This document shows positions 42,591 through 51,787 of a stretch of DNA of 64,000 nt, in pieces. This stretch comes from Poriferisphaera corsica (GTDB lineage Bacteria; Planctomycetota; Phycisphaerae; Phycisphaerales; Phycisphaeraceae), in the NCBI RefSeq assembly GCF_007747445.1, contig NZ_CP036425.1, positions 1,658,175 to 1,722,174 of the forward strand, read 5' to 3'. The notes under the pieces were generated by a model. That model saw only the letters and a program-made list of their open reading frames with translations, ran no database searches and was not told the origin of the DNA. Position 1 is the first letter of the stretch; each line of letters opens with the position of its first letter. Position numbers and translations under genes: made by a program.

Positions 42591-43802
42591 TTAACCCTTC
42601 AAACCAGACATCGAAATGCCTTCGATAAACGTCTTCTGTGTGAAGAAGAACAGCACAATCACAGGCAGTACGATCATCGAACTGGCTGCCATCAAGAAGT
42701 GCCAATCCGTACCACCCTGCTTACTTTGATAGAACTGCAGGCCTAATGCCAGTGTAAAGTCCATCTGATCAGTCAAGAATAGCAACGGTCCGAGGAAGTC
42801 ATTCCAGGTAGCCATAAATTGGAATAGCCCAACAACCATCAATGCTGGCTTTGCAAGCGGCAGAATGATCTGCCAATAAATACGAAATTCACTGCAGCCA
42901 TCAATTCTTGCCGCTTCCGACAAATCCTTTGGTATTGCCATAAAGAATTGCCTCAGCAGGAACACATTAAACGCACCCGCAAAGAATGTTGGTACCCAAA
43001 GCGGCTGTAGTGTACCAATCCAGCCCAATTCCTTGAACAAGCTATACAACGGCACCATCACAACTGGGAACGGAATCATCATTGTCGACAGTACGACGAT
43101 AAACATCGTATTCCTGCCTCGCCAATTGATCCGCGAAAAACCATACGCAACTAGAGAGCAACTGATGACAGTGCCGATTACGGTCAAGAAACATAACGTA
43201 ATCGTATTCCATAAGTAGCGTGTAAAGTACAGCTTTTCTTTACCAGAGCGAGATTCATATTTACCCATATCAAGAATTGAATCGCTGTAGTTTTCCCAAC
43301 GAGGTGAAGTCTCTTCCGTGATTTCACTTTTCGGAACAATCCATCGGCGCCCAACTTTGAGGACATTCGACACACCACTCCCTGTGTTCTCACTGACCTT
43401 AGGCAATACTTCATTCACAAGCACGCTTGGCGCTTCAGCTGAAGCATCAGCCTGCATCGTCACTGTGATCGGCATGCCGTCATATGTTCCACTCTGACCA
43501 TCAGCATCAAGTTTTAGTAGCTTGTCACTAACACCAGCAATCATCCATTTCCCAGATTCCTTCATCGTCATTAAATATGATGGTGCTGTTATCTCAATTC
43601 CTTCTTTGACTTCAATCTTTTTATTGTTTTCTGTAATGTAGCTTCGGAAAGGTACGAACGATGGCGGAGTCGTCATCGCTTGATCCAGTGGCTTCAAAGA
43701 TGTTGCCAGCATCCAAATCAATGGCAACATGAATAAAGCCGAACCCGCAAACAATAACACATACAAAATTATCTTTGTTAATTTACTCTGCTTCTTCATC
43801 AA
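42591..43802 (-). CDS. Carbohydrate ABC transporter permease (MalG type) with a large periplasmic insert
   Basis: Second membrane subunit of a CUT1-type sugar importer. Family features: first helix LPLIWMLATSLKP, five later helices, and the EAA loop EAARIDGCSEFRIYWQIILP that docks the ATPase. Normal MalG-type proteins have about 280 residues; this has 403. The excess is a segment of about 115 residues (about 52-167) inserted between helix 1 and the usual WENY segment, on the periplasmic side. It contains beta-prone sequence (SYLMTMKESGKWMIAGVSD) and could contact the binding protein. It directly abuts the other permease gene. No ATPase gene is present in this operon, so a shared MsmX/MalK-type ATPase is probably encoded elsewhere. 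Confidence 0.9.
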   Translation of the reverse strand: MMKKQSKLTKIILYVLLFAGSALFMLPLIWMLATSLKPLDQAMTTPPSFVPFRSYITENNKKIEVKEGIEITAPSYLMTMKESGKWMIAGVSDKLLKLDADGQSGTYDGMPITVTMQADASAEAPSVLVNEVLPKVSENTGSGVSNVLKVGRRWIVPKSEITEETSPRWENYSDSILDMGKYESRSGKEKLYFTRYLWNTITLCFLTVIGTVISCSLVAYGFSRINWRGRNTMFIVVLSTMMIPFPVVMVPLYSLFKELGWIGTLQPLWVPTFFAGAFNVFLLRQFFMAIPKDLSEAARIDGCSEFRIYWQIILPLAKPALMVVGLFQFMATWNDFLGPLLFLTDQMDFTLALGLQFYQSKQGGTDWHFLMAASSMIVLPVIVLFFFTQKTFIEGISMSGLKG

Positions 43803-44687
43803 TCAAGCTCCCGCATAATGTACAAAACGCTTCGTTAGTTGCGTCGCCAGGAGCGTAAGACCTAGCACAATCAAAAACATCACCCATGCCATCGCACACG
43901 CATAACCCATATTCAAGAATGAGAACGCGTTGTCGTATAGATACACCGCAAAAAACAGTGCCGATCGGTCTGGACCACCATTTGGAAACATGATAAATGG
44001 TTGCACAAACACTTGAATAGAACCAATTATTCCCATCACCATATTGAAGTAAATCACAGGTGATATCATTGGCATTGTGACATGCAACAATCGCTGCAAA
44101 CCATTCGCGCCATCTAGCTCTGCTGACTCATATAAGTGTCGCGGTACGTCCTGCAATGCTGCAAGATAAATAACAATCTGATTTCCCACGCCCCAAAGCG
44201 ACATGAGAATCAGCGATGGCATTGCCCATCTTGCGTCATTCAGCCAATTAGGCCCGTCAATACCAATTTTATCTAAACCAAAGTTAACTAAGCCATGTTG
44301 GCCATTAAACAGCCACATCCAGATCATCGAACTTGCAATGATTGGAACAAGCGAGGGCAAAAAGTAAATCGTTCGAAACATTGGACGACCAACGATCTGC
44401 TGGTTCAGCATCACCGCAACAAGCAATGAAACGACCATCCCTAACGGGATAGCAAACATTGAGAATTTCAACGTGTTCCAGAGTGCTTTCCAGAATACTT
44501 CATCGAAGAACATATCCACATAGTTCATCCCGCCAATCCAAACAGGATCACTCAATACATCATAATCCGTGAATGAATAGTACAGTGACGCAACTAGCGG
44601 GTAGCCCGTTAGCACTAAAAACCCAAAAATCCATGGCCCAATAAATAATAGGCCCTTCAATAACTCTTTTCGTTCAAAACGTGTCAT
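43803..44687 (-). CDS. Carbohydrate ABC transporter permease (MalF/UgpA type)
   Basis: First membrane subunit of the CUT1-type sugar importer. It has six membrane helices, starting KGLLFIGPWIFGFLVLTGYP, and the EAA-type loop ESAELDGANGLQRLLHVTMP for the ATPase. 294 residues is typical. The start overlaps the end of the binding-protein gene by 14 bases and the stop abuts the MalG-type gene, so the three are one operon. Confidence 0.93.
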   Translation of the reverse strand: MTRFERKELLKGLLFIGPWIFGFLVLTGYPLVASLYYSFTDYDVLSDPVWIGGMNYVDMFFDEVFWKALWNTLKFSMFAIPLGMVVSLLVAVMLNQQIVGRPMFRTIYFLPSLVPIIASSMIWMWLFNGQHGLVNFGLDKIGIDGPNWLNDARWAMPSLILMSLWGVGNQIVIYLAALQDVPRHLYESAELDGANGLQRLLHVTMPMISPVIYFNMVMGIIGSIQVFVQPFIMFPNGGPDRSALFFAVYLYDNAFSFLNMGYACAMAWVMFLIVLGLTLLATQLTKRFVHYAGA

Positions 44688-46101
44688 CGTTAGCCCACTG
44701 CTCCAATCTTTCGGTTTTTACTGCATCCCAACGACGTACCATGCCGTCGAGTTTTCTCTGAATCCGTTCTTGCACAGACTTGGCAGCATCTTCAGGTGTT
44801 TTTCTCAATGAAAGAACCTGCTCGTAACCAACGCCCATTTCACTTGTGTACTCCTTCCAGATCGGAGATTTTGGCACAGTCTTTGCATCCTTACTCCACG
44901 CACCATCGATGAATGTTTGGATGTATGGATTCGGATGCGAGCTCACAAAATCATCACTCACCTTTTTCAATGGCGAGAATTTCTTCTGTCCCATACAAAG
45001 CAATTCCATATTCTCTTGCTTCTGTACAAACGCGATAAAATCAAATGCTTCTTCGGGATGCTTTGCACCCTTAGGCACAACCAACGTGTCGCATTCGGCA
45101 ATCGTTACAAATGGTGTTTTTTTGGGATTAACAGAAGGGAACGGTGCCGCTGCCCATTCCATACTTGGAGCATATTTTTCAATAAAGTTGTGCATCCAAA
45201 CACCCTGAATCACCATCGCCACTTTGCCTGAGAGAAACGCATCTTGCGGTGAGGCAAAGTTCCCAAAACCAGCCGCAAACTGCTGCACATTCTTGACGCC
45301 GAGTTTCTCCGTATAACTCCGATACCAAGCCAGAGCGGCAAGATTTTCAGGGCTATCTGCTAGTATTTTTCGGTCGCCTTCCAGCAAATCGCCGTCAAAC
45401 CAATACACCCACATCGTATTGAACCAGCCCGGAACGTGCGGTAAATGTCCAACTCGTACGAGATCGAAATTTTTTGCCTCTTTCTCAGTATCAGTTAAGT
45501 CAGTAAACCGAACTTCGACATCTTTGCCTTCACGCTCTATCCGTACGATAGTAAGTGCATCCGACATCGCATCCAATTCTTCCAGCGACTGTGGCGCCAT
45601 ATTTGGATCGAGCCCAGATTCTCGGAAGAGCTTTTTGTTCCAATGTAGCGCAATTGTCGCAGGTGTTGCAGGCAGTCCCCACGTAAATCCTCGATGTTGG
45701 CACAAATCGATCAATACCGGAATGTAATCATCGGTTGAGATGCCACGCTTTGCCATCGCCTTGTCCAGCGGTGTTAAAGCGCCTTTCTCAGAGAATGTTT
45801 TAACCAGATATGACCACAACCCCGATACGTCAGGCGGGTTCCCACCAGCCGTCGCCAGCAACAACTTGCTGTCTAGTTGGCTCACCGGCAGCATCTCGAC
45901 AAAGACCTTGTCCTGAGACTCATTGTACTTGTCAACCACCGCCTTCATGGCGTCGTACTCGAAGCCCGTCCACTTCTCCCAATACTGAATCACAAGCTTG
46001 CCATCATCGGTATAGCGATCACTCTCGCCACATCCACTCAGCATGCTCGTCATCAGCCCAATCAATCCAATGATTAGAACCAAACACTTATTTATTCTCA
46101 T
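44674..46101 (-). CDS. Extracellular sugar-binding lipoprotein (family 1, MalE/UgpB type)
   Basis: Captures an oligosaccharide or similar solute for the MalF/MalG-type permeases encoded downstream. The signal peptide ends in the lipobox LSGC, so the protein is lipid-anchored. The mature part shows the family-1 fold: VIQYWEKWTGFEYDAMKAVV at the start, the hinge GKVAMVIQGVWMHNFIEKY and VVPKGAKHPEEAFDFIAFVQ toward the end. 475 residues is within range. A C-terminal segment with KSVQERIQRKLDG is also typical. The ligand is not predictable. It is the first gene of its operon and has a LacI-operator-like palindrome upstream (46153-46168). Confidence 0.92.
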   Translation of the reverse strand: MRINKCLVLIIGLIGLMTSMLSGCGESDRYTDDGKLVIQYWEKWTGFEYDAMKAVVDKYNESQDKVFVEMLPVSQLDSKLLLATAGGNPPDVSGLWSYLVKTFSEKGALTPLDKAMAKRGISTDDYIPVLIDLCQHRGFTWGLPATPATIALHWNKKLFRESGLDPNMAPQSLEELDAMSDALTIVRIEREGKDVEVRFTDLTDTEKEAKNFDLVRVGHLPHVPGWFNTMWVYWFDGDLLEGDRKILADSPENLAALAWYRSYTEKLGVKNVQQFAAGFGNFASPQDAFLSGKVAMVIQGVWMHNFIEKYAPSMEWAAAPFPSVNPKKTPFVTIAECDTLVVPKGAKHPEEAFDFIAFVQKQENMELLCMGQKKFSPLKKVSDDFVSSHPNPYIQTFIDGAWSKDAKTVPKSPIWKEYTSEMGVGYEQVLSLRKTPEDAAKSVQERIQRKLDGMVRRWDAVKTERLEQWANDDTF

Positions 46102-46547
46102 TCGTTGACCTCGATCGCTCTTGATGTTAACGACACATCACATACCAACAGCAAAGCTCGAGAGCTTTTGCTTCGGTAATTCCGGCTGTTTTCAATTCGC
46201 TTTCAGAACGCTTCTAAAAGATGCCTTTGCGATCTAAATGCCTGAAAACAACCAATATAGGCGCTGCCCTCAGGATAGATTTTCCTGCAGACAGCGAACG
46301 ATATACACGAGATTCAACAGACCTTTTTATACCTTCTATGTAACATTCAAGCAAGCGCAACTCTTGGTTACATCCAGTTACATTACAATGATCGTTCGCC
46401 TTACATGACTTTCCCGATACATGATTCAAATCACCACCTTTGAAAATAGGCCTTAATTCATTTGAACGATCCGATTTTGAATATTGTCTTTACCTAATAT
46501 TTCACATATGCCGTAGCTCAAAATGTAACATTCATTGTGGATTACAA
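46102..46547. other. Upstream region of the MalE-type operon
   Basis: About 450 bases without a credible gene. It holds the promoter of the sugar-transport operon, including the palindrome at 46153-46168. Confidence 0.4.
46153..46168. promoter_or_regulatory. LacI-operator-like palindrome upstream of the MalE-type operon
   Basis: AAAGCTC and GAGCTTT, perfect seven-base arms around GA, lie about 52 bases before the binding-protein ATG. The AAAGC...GCTTT pattern resembles LacI-family operators; no regulator gene is adjacent. Confidence 0.4.
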
Positions 46548-46576
46548 AAAAACCCGCCGTTTGTGGGCGGGTTTTT
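46548..46576 (-). terminator. Rho-independent terminator of the metal ATPase gene
   Basis: AAAAACCCGCC and GGCGGGTTTTT form an 11-base-pair stem; on the minus strand it lies 23 bases after the ATPase stop and is followed by T. Confidence 0.92.
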
Positions 46577-46598
46577 CAATTCGTATTTTTTCAATCTC

Positions 46599-48695
46599 TT
46601 ACGCTGTGACCGCTTGAACTGGTGCAGTCTTCTCAACGCGTTCGATCCCACGCTTTCTCTTCGCAGGAGCCGATGATTCAACAGGTTCATGATCGACGAC
46701 GTTTTCGCCTTCGCGTACCAGCCGTGCACTGTTAAACACAACAATAATCGAGCTGACACCGTGTGCAATCGCCGCAACTAACGGCGTCACAATGCCCAAC
46801 CCAAACAACGCCGCGACCATCGCAAGAATATACAGCAACGTACCCAGCAGATTCTGCCGAATCACAGTCACAGTTTTCTTACTCAGATTCAGCAAGAATG
46901 GGATACGGTTCAGGTTATTATTCATCAACGCAATCGTCGCCGTATGAATCGCAACGTCAGAACCAGCAGCACCCATTGCAATCGAAACGTCGCCCGCCGC
47001 GAGGGCAGGGCCATCATTCACACCATCACCAATCACTGCAACTGTATGACCTTTACTCTTGAGCATCTTCACCAGCTCAAGTTTATCACCCGGCAAAGCC
47101 TCGGATTCAAAGTCAGTCAAATGCAGTTCCTGAGCGACACGCAACGCTGGCGACCTTCTGTCACCAGTAATCATTACGCGGCGTTTCACGCCAAATTCCT
47201 CCAGCTCATCCATGACGACCGATGCGCCAGCTCTGACCTTATCTTCAAGACCAACCCAGCCCATGATCTTCCCGTCACGAGCGACAAACAGCAAGCTCAT
47301 CCCTTCACTAGATTGCATATCCAAGCCAGTGCTATCAATCCCTTCATCCTCGAGGAACGCTTCACGCCCAACCAGAACCTGATGGCCATTGATTTCTGCT
47401 TTGACGCCGCGGCCAGTTACTTCCTCAAAATTAATGGCTTCCGGCAGATCCAGTTGAGCCTTCGTACTCATGCGAACCACTGCTTTGGCGACCGGGTGTT
47501 TTGACCCAATCTCAGCTGCCGCACAAGTTTGCAGCAGGTCACCCCCGCTAATCCCTTCAGCAGGGTTCAGCTTTGTAACATTCAATTCGCCAACCGTTAA
47601 TGTGCCAGTTTTGTCAAAAACAATAGCGCTGACAAAACGTGCAATTTCCAAGTCCGAAACCGTCTTGACATAAACACCCAGACGGGACGCACTCGAAAGC
47701 GCCGCTACCATCGCCGTTGGTGCCGCAAGAATAATCGCACAAGGACATGCAATCAGCAGTAGCGTGATACATGTATCTAAATCCTGTGTGAAGAACCACA
47801 CAATCGCTGCAATCATCAACACAACGGGTGTGTAATAGCCCGCATACCTATCCAGCATACGCACAACCACAGGCTTCGTCGCTGACGCCTGTGTGATCAA
47901 ATCCTGCACGCGGCCTAAAGTCGAATCCTTACCCGCTCTTGTAATCTCAATATGCAGCACACCCGTCTCATTAATCGTGCCGCTAAAAGCCTCGTCACCC
48001 ACCGACTTCTCAACAGGCACACTCTCCCCCGTAATATTCGCCTGATTAATCGCACTGTTGCCTTTTTGAATCGTACCGTCGCCCGGGATCTTATCACCAG
48101 GACGCACAATCACCATATCGCCCGGCTCAAGTTTTGCCGCATCAATTTCTTCTTCGCCGCCACCTTCAAGCAATCGTCTCGCTCGAGTCGGCGTGATGCG
48201 GATCAATGCTTCGATCTGCTGCTGTGCGCCAACAGCCGTTCGGTGCTCAATAAATGATGCAATCAGCATGAAGAAGGCGACCGCGCCACATTCCAAATAC
48301 TCGTAGCGTGCAAAGGCCGCGATAATCGCAAGCGCCACCAATTCTTCCATATGAGCGCCGCCCTCATGGTCATGGTCGTGGTCACAACCTTCAATACCAT
48401 GGTCATGTGGACACTTGCCCGTAATCATCGCCTTGAACGCGTCGATCACAATAGGCCCGCCCAGCACCACCGCAGCAATTGCCGCCAAGATGTCCGACTG
48501 TATCTGTGTGTCAAACACATAGCGCGCCACCGCTGCCGTGATCAGCATCATCCCGCCAACCAACACCAGCTTGATCTTGAAATCGATCTTCTGTTCGCTC
48601 TCTACTGGATGATGATGCTCGTGATCATGATCGTGGCCGTGATCTTGGCCGTGAGCTTCTTCAAGATCCATCTGAGCTCCTGCAACCTGCGCCAT
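46599..48695 (-). CDS. P1B-type heavy-metal ATPase (ZntA/CadA-like) with His-rich N-terminus
   Basis: Exports a divalent soft metal (zinc, cadmium, cobalt or lead) using ATP. Core motifs: membrane CPC (about 317-319, LLIACPCAIILAAP), phosphorylation site DKTGT with Asp361, phosphatase loop NITGESVPVEK, and hinge GDGVNDGPALAAGD. The usual N-terminal HMA domain with CxxC is absent. In its place are two His/Asp-rich stretches (about 16-29 and 96-110, with CPHDHGIEGC), likely metal sensors. The ATG at 48695 has AAGGAG before it; the frame is open to 48737. 698 residues. CPC and the His-rich ends suggest zinc or cadmium, but this is not certain. Confidence 0.93.
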   Translation of the reverse strand: MAQVAGAQMDLEEAHGQDHGHDHDHEHHHPVESEQKIDFKIKLVLVGGMMLITAAVARYVFDTQIQSDILAAIAAVVLGGPIVIDAFKAMITGKCPHDHGIEGCDHDHDHEGGAHMEELVALAIIAAFARYEYLECGAVAFFMLIASFIEHRTAVGAQQQIEALIRITPTRARRLLEGGGEEEIDAAKLEPGDMVIVRPGDKIPGDGTIQKGNSAINQANITGESVPVEKSVGDEAFSGTINETGVLHIEITRAGKDSTLGRVQDLITQASATKPVVVRMLDRYAGYYTPVVLMIAAIVWFFTQDLDTCITLLLIACPCAIILAAPTAMVAALSSASRLGVYVKTVSDLEIARFVSAIVFDKTGTLTVGELNVTKLNPAEGISGGDLLQTCAAAEIGSKHPVAKAVVRMSTKAQLDLPEAINFEEVTGRGVKAEINGHQVLVGREAFLEDEGIDSTGLDMQSSEGMSLLFVARDGKIMGWVGLEDKVRAGASVVMDELEEFGVKRRVMITGDRRSPALRVAQELHLTDFESEALPGDKLELVKMLKSKGHTVAVIGDGVNDGPALAAGDVSIAMGAAGSDVAIHTATIALMNNNLNRIPFLLNLSKKTVTVIRQNLLGTLLYILAMVAALFGLGIVTPLVAAIAHGVSSIIVVFNSARLVREGENVVDHEPVESSAPAKRKRGIERVEKTAPVQAVTA

Positions 48696-48743
48696 GAAAT
48701 ACTCCTTGAGAGAGTCTCTTGATTTCTTAAAAGACAAAATTCT

Positions 48744-48758
48744 GGGTTAGAATAACCC
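48744..48758. promoter_or_regulatory. Inverted repeat upstream of the metal ATPase
   Basis: GGGTTA and TAACCC, six-base arms around GAA, about 50 bases before the ATPase ATG. It could be an operator or a small hairpin of the leader. Confidence 0.35.
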
Positions 48759-48827
48759 GACTAAATAATCAATAACGTTCTAACACCAATAACAGCAGGT
48801 GTTTGCGTAAATAACTGATCGCCGCAA

Positions 48828-48944
48828 TTGCCTCGCTGCTCTCCACGGAATCTCTTCCGTTCGGCGCTTATCAAAACTGCTTCATCGCAGATATGTAGCT
48901 AGCCGCACTTTAATACGGCAGTCATCTCTCACCAGTTTGGGCAA
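48828..48944 (-). ncRNA. Candidate structured RNA in the leader of the metal ATPase gene
   Basis: On the minus strand a 117-base segment starts with TTGCC and ends with GGCAA, which can pair to close it. Inside are three consecutive hairpins: GCCG/CGGC (48902-48919), CTGC/GCAG (48877-48890) and ACGGAA/TTCCGT with a GAGA tetraloop (48845-48860). It lies 130-250 bases upstream of the ATPase ATG. I could not match it to a known riboswitch. It may be a metal-sensing leader or chance pairing. Confidence 0.35.
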
Positions 48945-49211
48945 ATTATAACTTTTTTCCGACATTCTTGCCCCCTCATCGCCTATTTCTCATCATATTG
49001 TGGTAAATCTAACCTCTGCCCATCTTTCGATTTACCCATCCACCTCAGGCTCATATCAATTCGCTACCATCGCCCTCCCATATGCCCCGTGCATGAAAAA
49101 AATACTCACCCTCACCTGACTATTAGAAATCGGGTATGGGCAAGTATTTTGTGCCAGATCAAATTGCGAACGCCTCCCCTTATCTCCATGATCTAGTTTC
49201 TACGCTAATCT
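48945..49211. other. Non-coding region between the metal ATPase leader and norB
   Basis: About 265 bases downstream of norB and upstream of the ATPase leader. It should contain the ATPase promoter and the norB transcript end. No gene or clear terminator was recognised. Confidence 0.4.
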
Positions 49212-51572
49212 TTAAGATTCGATCTCATCCTCCCTTTCGCCTCGGGTCGACCAGCCAAATACCAGTCCAAAAATGAACCACGCAAAGGCCAAAATGCCAA
49301 TCGCAAATATCGTGTCACCCACGACTCGCAACCATCTCAGATTGTCCATCAGATCTGATTGCAAAAATTCCGCACTCCTTGCATACCACAACCCATGCGT
49401 CACACTCGCCCATGTCTGCATCAGACCCACCGGCAACAGCGAAATCAATACCATCAACGCCAATCCAATATTGATGGCCCAGAACCCAAACGCCAGCGAT
49501 CCCGTTCGCCAGATTTTCCGAGTACCCAATCCCTTCACACAGAACAACGTCAGCCCCATCCCCAGCATCCCATACACACCAAACAACGCCGTATGAGCAT
49601 GCACCGATGTCGTATTCAGCCCTTGCATGTAATACAACGCAATCGGCGGATTAATCAGGAACCCAAACAGTCCCGCCCCGACCAGATTCCAGAACGCAAC
49701 CGCGATAAAGAAATAGATCGGCCACTTATACTGCTTCACCCAAGGCGTCGCCCGACTCAACGTCAAACTTTCATACGCCTCCGCACCAATCAATACCAAA
49801 GGCACAATTTCTAACGCACTAAACAACGCCCCCAACGCCAGTACTGCCGTCGGCGTACCCGTGAAATACAAATGGTGGAACGTACCAATGATCCCGCCCG
49901 TCAAGAAGATCGTACATGAGAAGATCACTGCCGCAGAAGCCGTCGCCGTTCGCAGCAATCCCATCCTGGTAAACAAGAACGCAATCACAACCGTCGCGAA
50001 TACCTCAAAGAATCCTTCAACCCAAAGGTGCACCACCCACCAACGCCAATACTCCGCCACCGCCAAATTCGTCTGACGACCCCACATGAACCCCGCACCA
50101 TAAAAGATCGCAATCGCCGCAGACGCAATCAAGAACATGCCCAGCAACTGCTTATGCTGCCCTGGCTGTTTAAACGCCGGCCAAATCGCACGTATCATCA
50201 ACAACAACCACAAGAACAATCCTATGAGTAAAAACAACTGCCAAAAACGTCCCAAATCAACATATTCATAACCCTGATGACCAAACCAGAAGTTCATCTC
50301 TAAACTCATCGTCTGTCGTGTTGCATACCACGTTCCAAACAGCGAACCCGCAACAATGATCACCAGACACACAAACAAAAAGTTCACACCCAGCCTTTGA
50401 AATTTAGGCTCATGCCCCGACACCGCCGGCGCGATAAACAAACCTGTCGCCAGCCACGCCGTCGCAATCCAGAAGATCCCCAACTGTGTATGCCACGTCC
50501 GCGTCACCGAATAAGGCAACCATTGGGCTAAAGGTAAATTGTAAAAACCCTCACCCTCAACCCCGTAGTGCGCCGTCACCGCCCCCATCAACATCTGCAC
50601 CAATAACATCGCTACCACAACCCAAAAATATTTCAGCGTCGCCTTCATCGAAGGTGTTGGATTCATCGCCAACAGCGGGTCGTGCTTCGGCGGAACATGC
50701 TCATCATCCGGCCGGTGTTTTAGCACAGCGTAATACCATGATAGCGTCCCAATACCAGCTAATAGCAACACAAAACTAAGTACCGACCACACGATGATCT
50801 CACCGGTAGGCCGATTTCCAATCAGTGGCTCCGCCGGCCAGTTATTTGTGTAAGTAATCGGCTGCGTCGACAAGTACCCATCTTGACTGATCCCCGCGAC
50901 CTCCTCGTTCACTAGTTGTGGCCGTTCCGTCGTACATGCCCATGTCGCCCAGAAAAAAAACGCGTACATCTGTCGCTGTCTTTCATCCGAACGAATCGTG
51001 TTCGCCGGAATCGCATACGCATCTCGTAGCTCTGGCGGCGTCCGATTATCATCTGCCAAAAATCGCACATCCTCCGGAAATTCTTCTGCATCTCCAAATA
51101 ATGCTGCGTAATACCCAGCCATTGCATGATACGCCTTCACACGATCTGCACTGATCGTAATATCCCCCGTTTCAGGGTCGTATGTATTCGCCCGCAGTTC
51201 TTTTTTTAACCTTGAAAGCAGTATTGCCTGTTCAGCTTCGCCAATTTCGCTGAATGATTTCGAGTACGATTCCATCGCCCACAAATGCAGTAAATAGATA
51301 CTCTCACGATGCAGCAGGTCAGCCGTCCAGTCCGGCGCTAAATAAGCGCCATGCCCCCAGATACTCCCCAGCTCCTGCCCGCCGATCGATTGCCATACAT
51401 TCTGCCCATTTTTTATATCCTGCTCTGTCGCCACAACCTCGTTATTCGCTGTCACAAACGCTCTTGGCACCGGCGGCGCCTTGCGATAGATCTCAAGTCC
51501 GTAATACCCCAGAACCATAAACGACAGCACAATCACCAACCCGAAGGCAATCCATAGTTTGACATAGCGCAT
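49212..51572 (-). CDS. norB: Quinol-dependent nitric oxide reductase (qNOR)
   Basis: Reduces two NO to N2O in the inner membrane with electrons from quinol. It is a haem-copper oxidase superfamily protein with about 14 helices. A periplasmic N-terminal cytochrome-c-like extension (about residues 30-240) includes NGQNVWQSIGGQELGSIWGH, the mark of the single-subunit qNOR form. His ligands and the FeB site are seen in TRTWHTQLGIFWIATAW, VHLWVEGFFEVFATV and SVHAHTALFGVYG. 786 residues fits qNOR (about 760). No norC, NO-responsive regulator or other denitrification gene is adjacent, so the role may be NO detoxification as much as respiration. Confidence 0.95.
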   Translation of the reverse strand: MRYVKLWIAFGLVIVLSFMVLGYYGLEIYRKAPPVPRAFVTANNEVVATEQDIKNGQNVWQSIGGQELGSIWGHGAYLAPDWTADLLHRESIYLLHLWAMESYSKSFSEIGEAEQAILLSRLKKELRANTYDPETGDITISADRVKAYHAMAGYYAALFGDAEEFPEDVRFLADDNRTPPELRDAYAIPANTIRSDERQRQMYAFFFWATWACTTERPQLVNEEVAGISQDGYLSTQPITYTNNWPAEPLIGNRPTGEIIVWSVLSFVLLLAGIGTLSWYYAVLKHRPDDEHVPPKHDPLLAMNPTPSMKATLKYFWVVVAMLLVQMLMGAVTAHYGVEGEGFYNLPLAQWLPYSVTRTWHTQLGIFWIATAWLATGLFIAPAVSGHEPKFQRLGVNFLFVCLVIIVAGSLFGTWYATRQTMSLEMNFWFGHQGYEYVDLGRFWQLFLLIGLFLWLLLMIRAIWPAFKQPGQHKQLLGMFLIASAAIAIFYGAGFMWGRQTNLAVAEYWRWWVVHLWVEGFFEVFATVVIAFLFTRMGLLRTATASAAVIFSCTIFLTGGIIGTFHHLYFTGTPTAVLALGALFSALEIVPLVLIGAEAYESLTLSRATPWVKQYKWPIYFFIAVAFWNLVGAGLFGFLINPPIALYYMQGLNTTSVHAHTALFGVYGMLGMGLTLFCVKGLGTRKIWRTGSLAFGFWAINIGLALMVLISLLPVGLMQTWASVTHGLWYARSAEFLQSDLMDNLRWLRVVGDTIFAIGILAFAWFIFGLVFGWSTRGEREDEIES

Positions 51573-51787
51573 ATTAGATAGGCTTTCAGTTATCCAATGT
51601 GATCTTTGACTACACCACTGAAAATATGAACAGATAACTGAGTATCTCGGCTATAGAAACGCCTCAACATCATTATTATGACACGTAAAATAACTACAAT
51701 TAAAACCATCATTCCCGCTGTATACAAGTTTTTACGTAGTTTTATACCGGCTTTAACCTATTTGCAATCAATAGTAACCAATCATTC
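51573..51787. other. Upstream region of norB
   Basis: 215 bases carrying the norB promoter on the minus strand. CAGTTATC (51587-51594) and GATAACTG (51633-51640, reaching into a slightly larger dyad) form widely spaced inverted arms. No FNR box or -24/-12 promoter was found. Confidence 0.35.
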
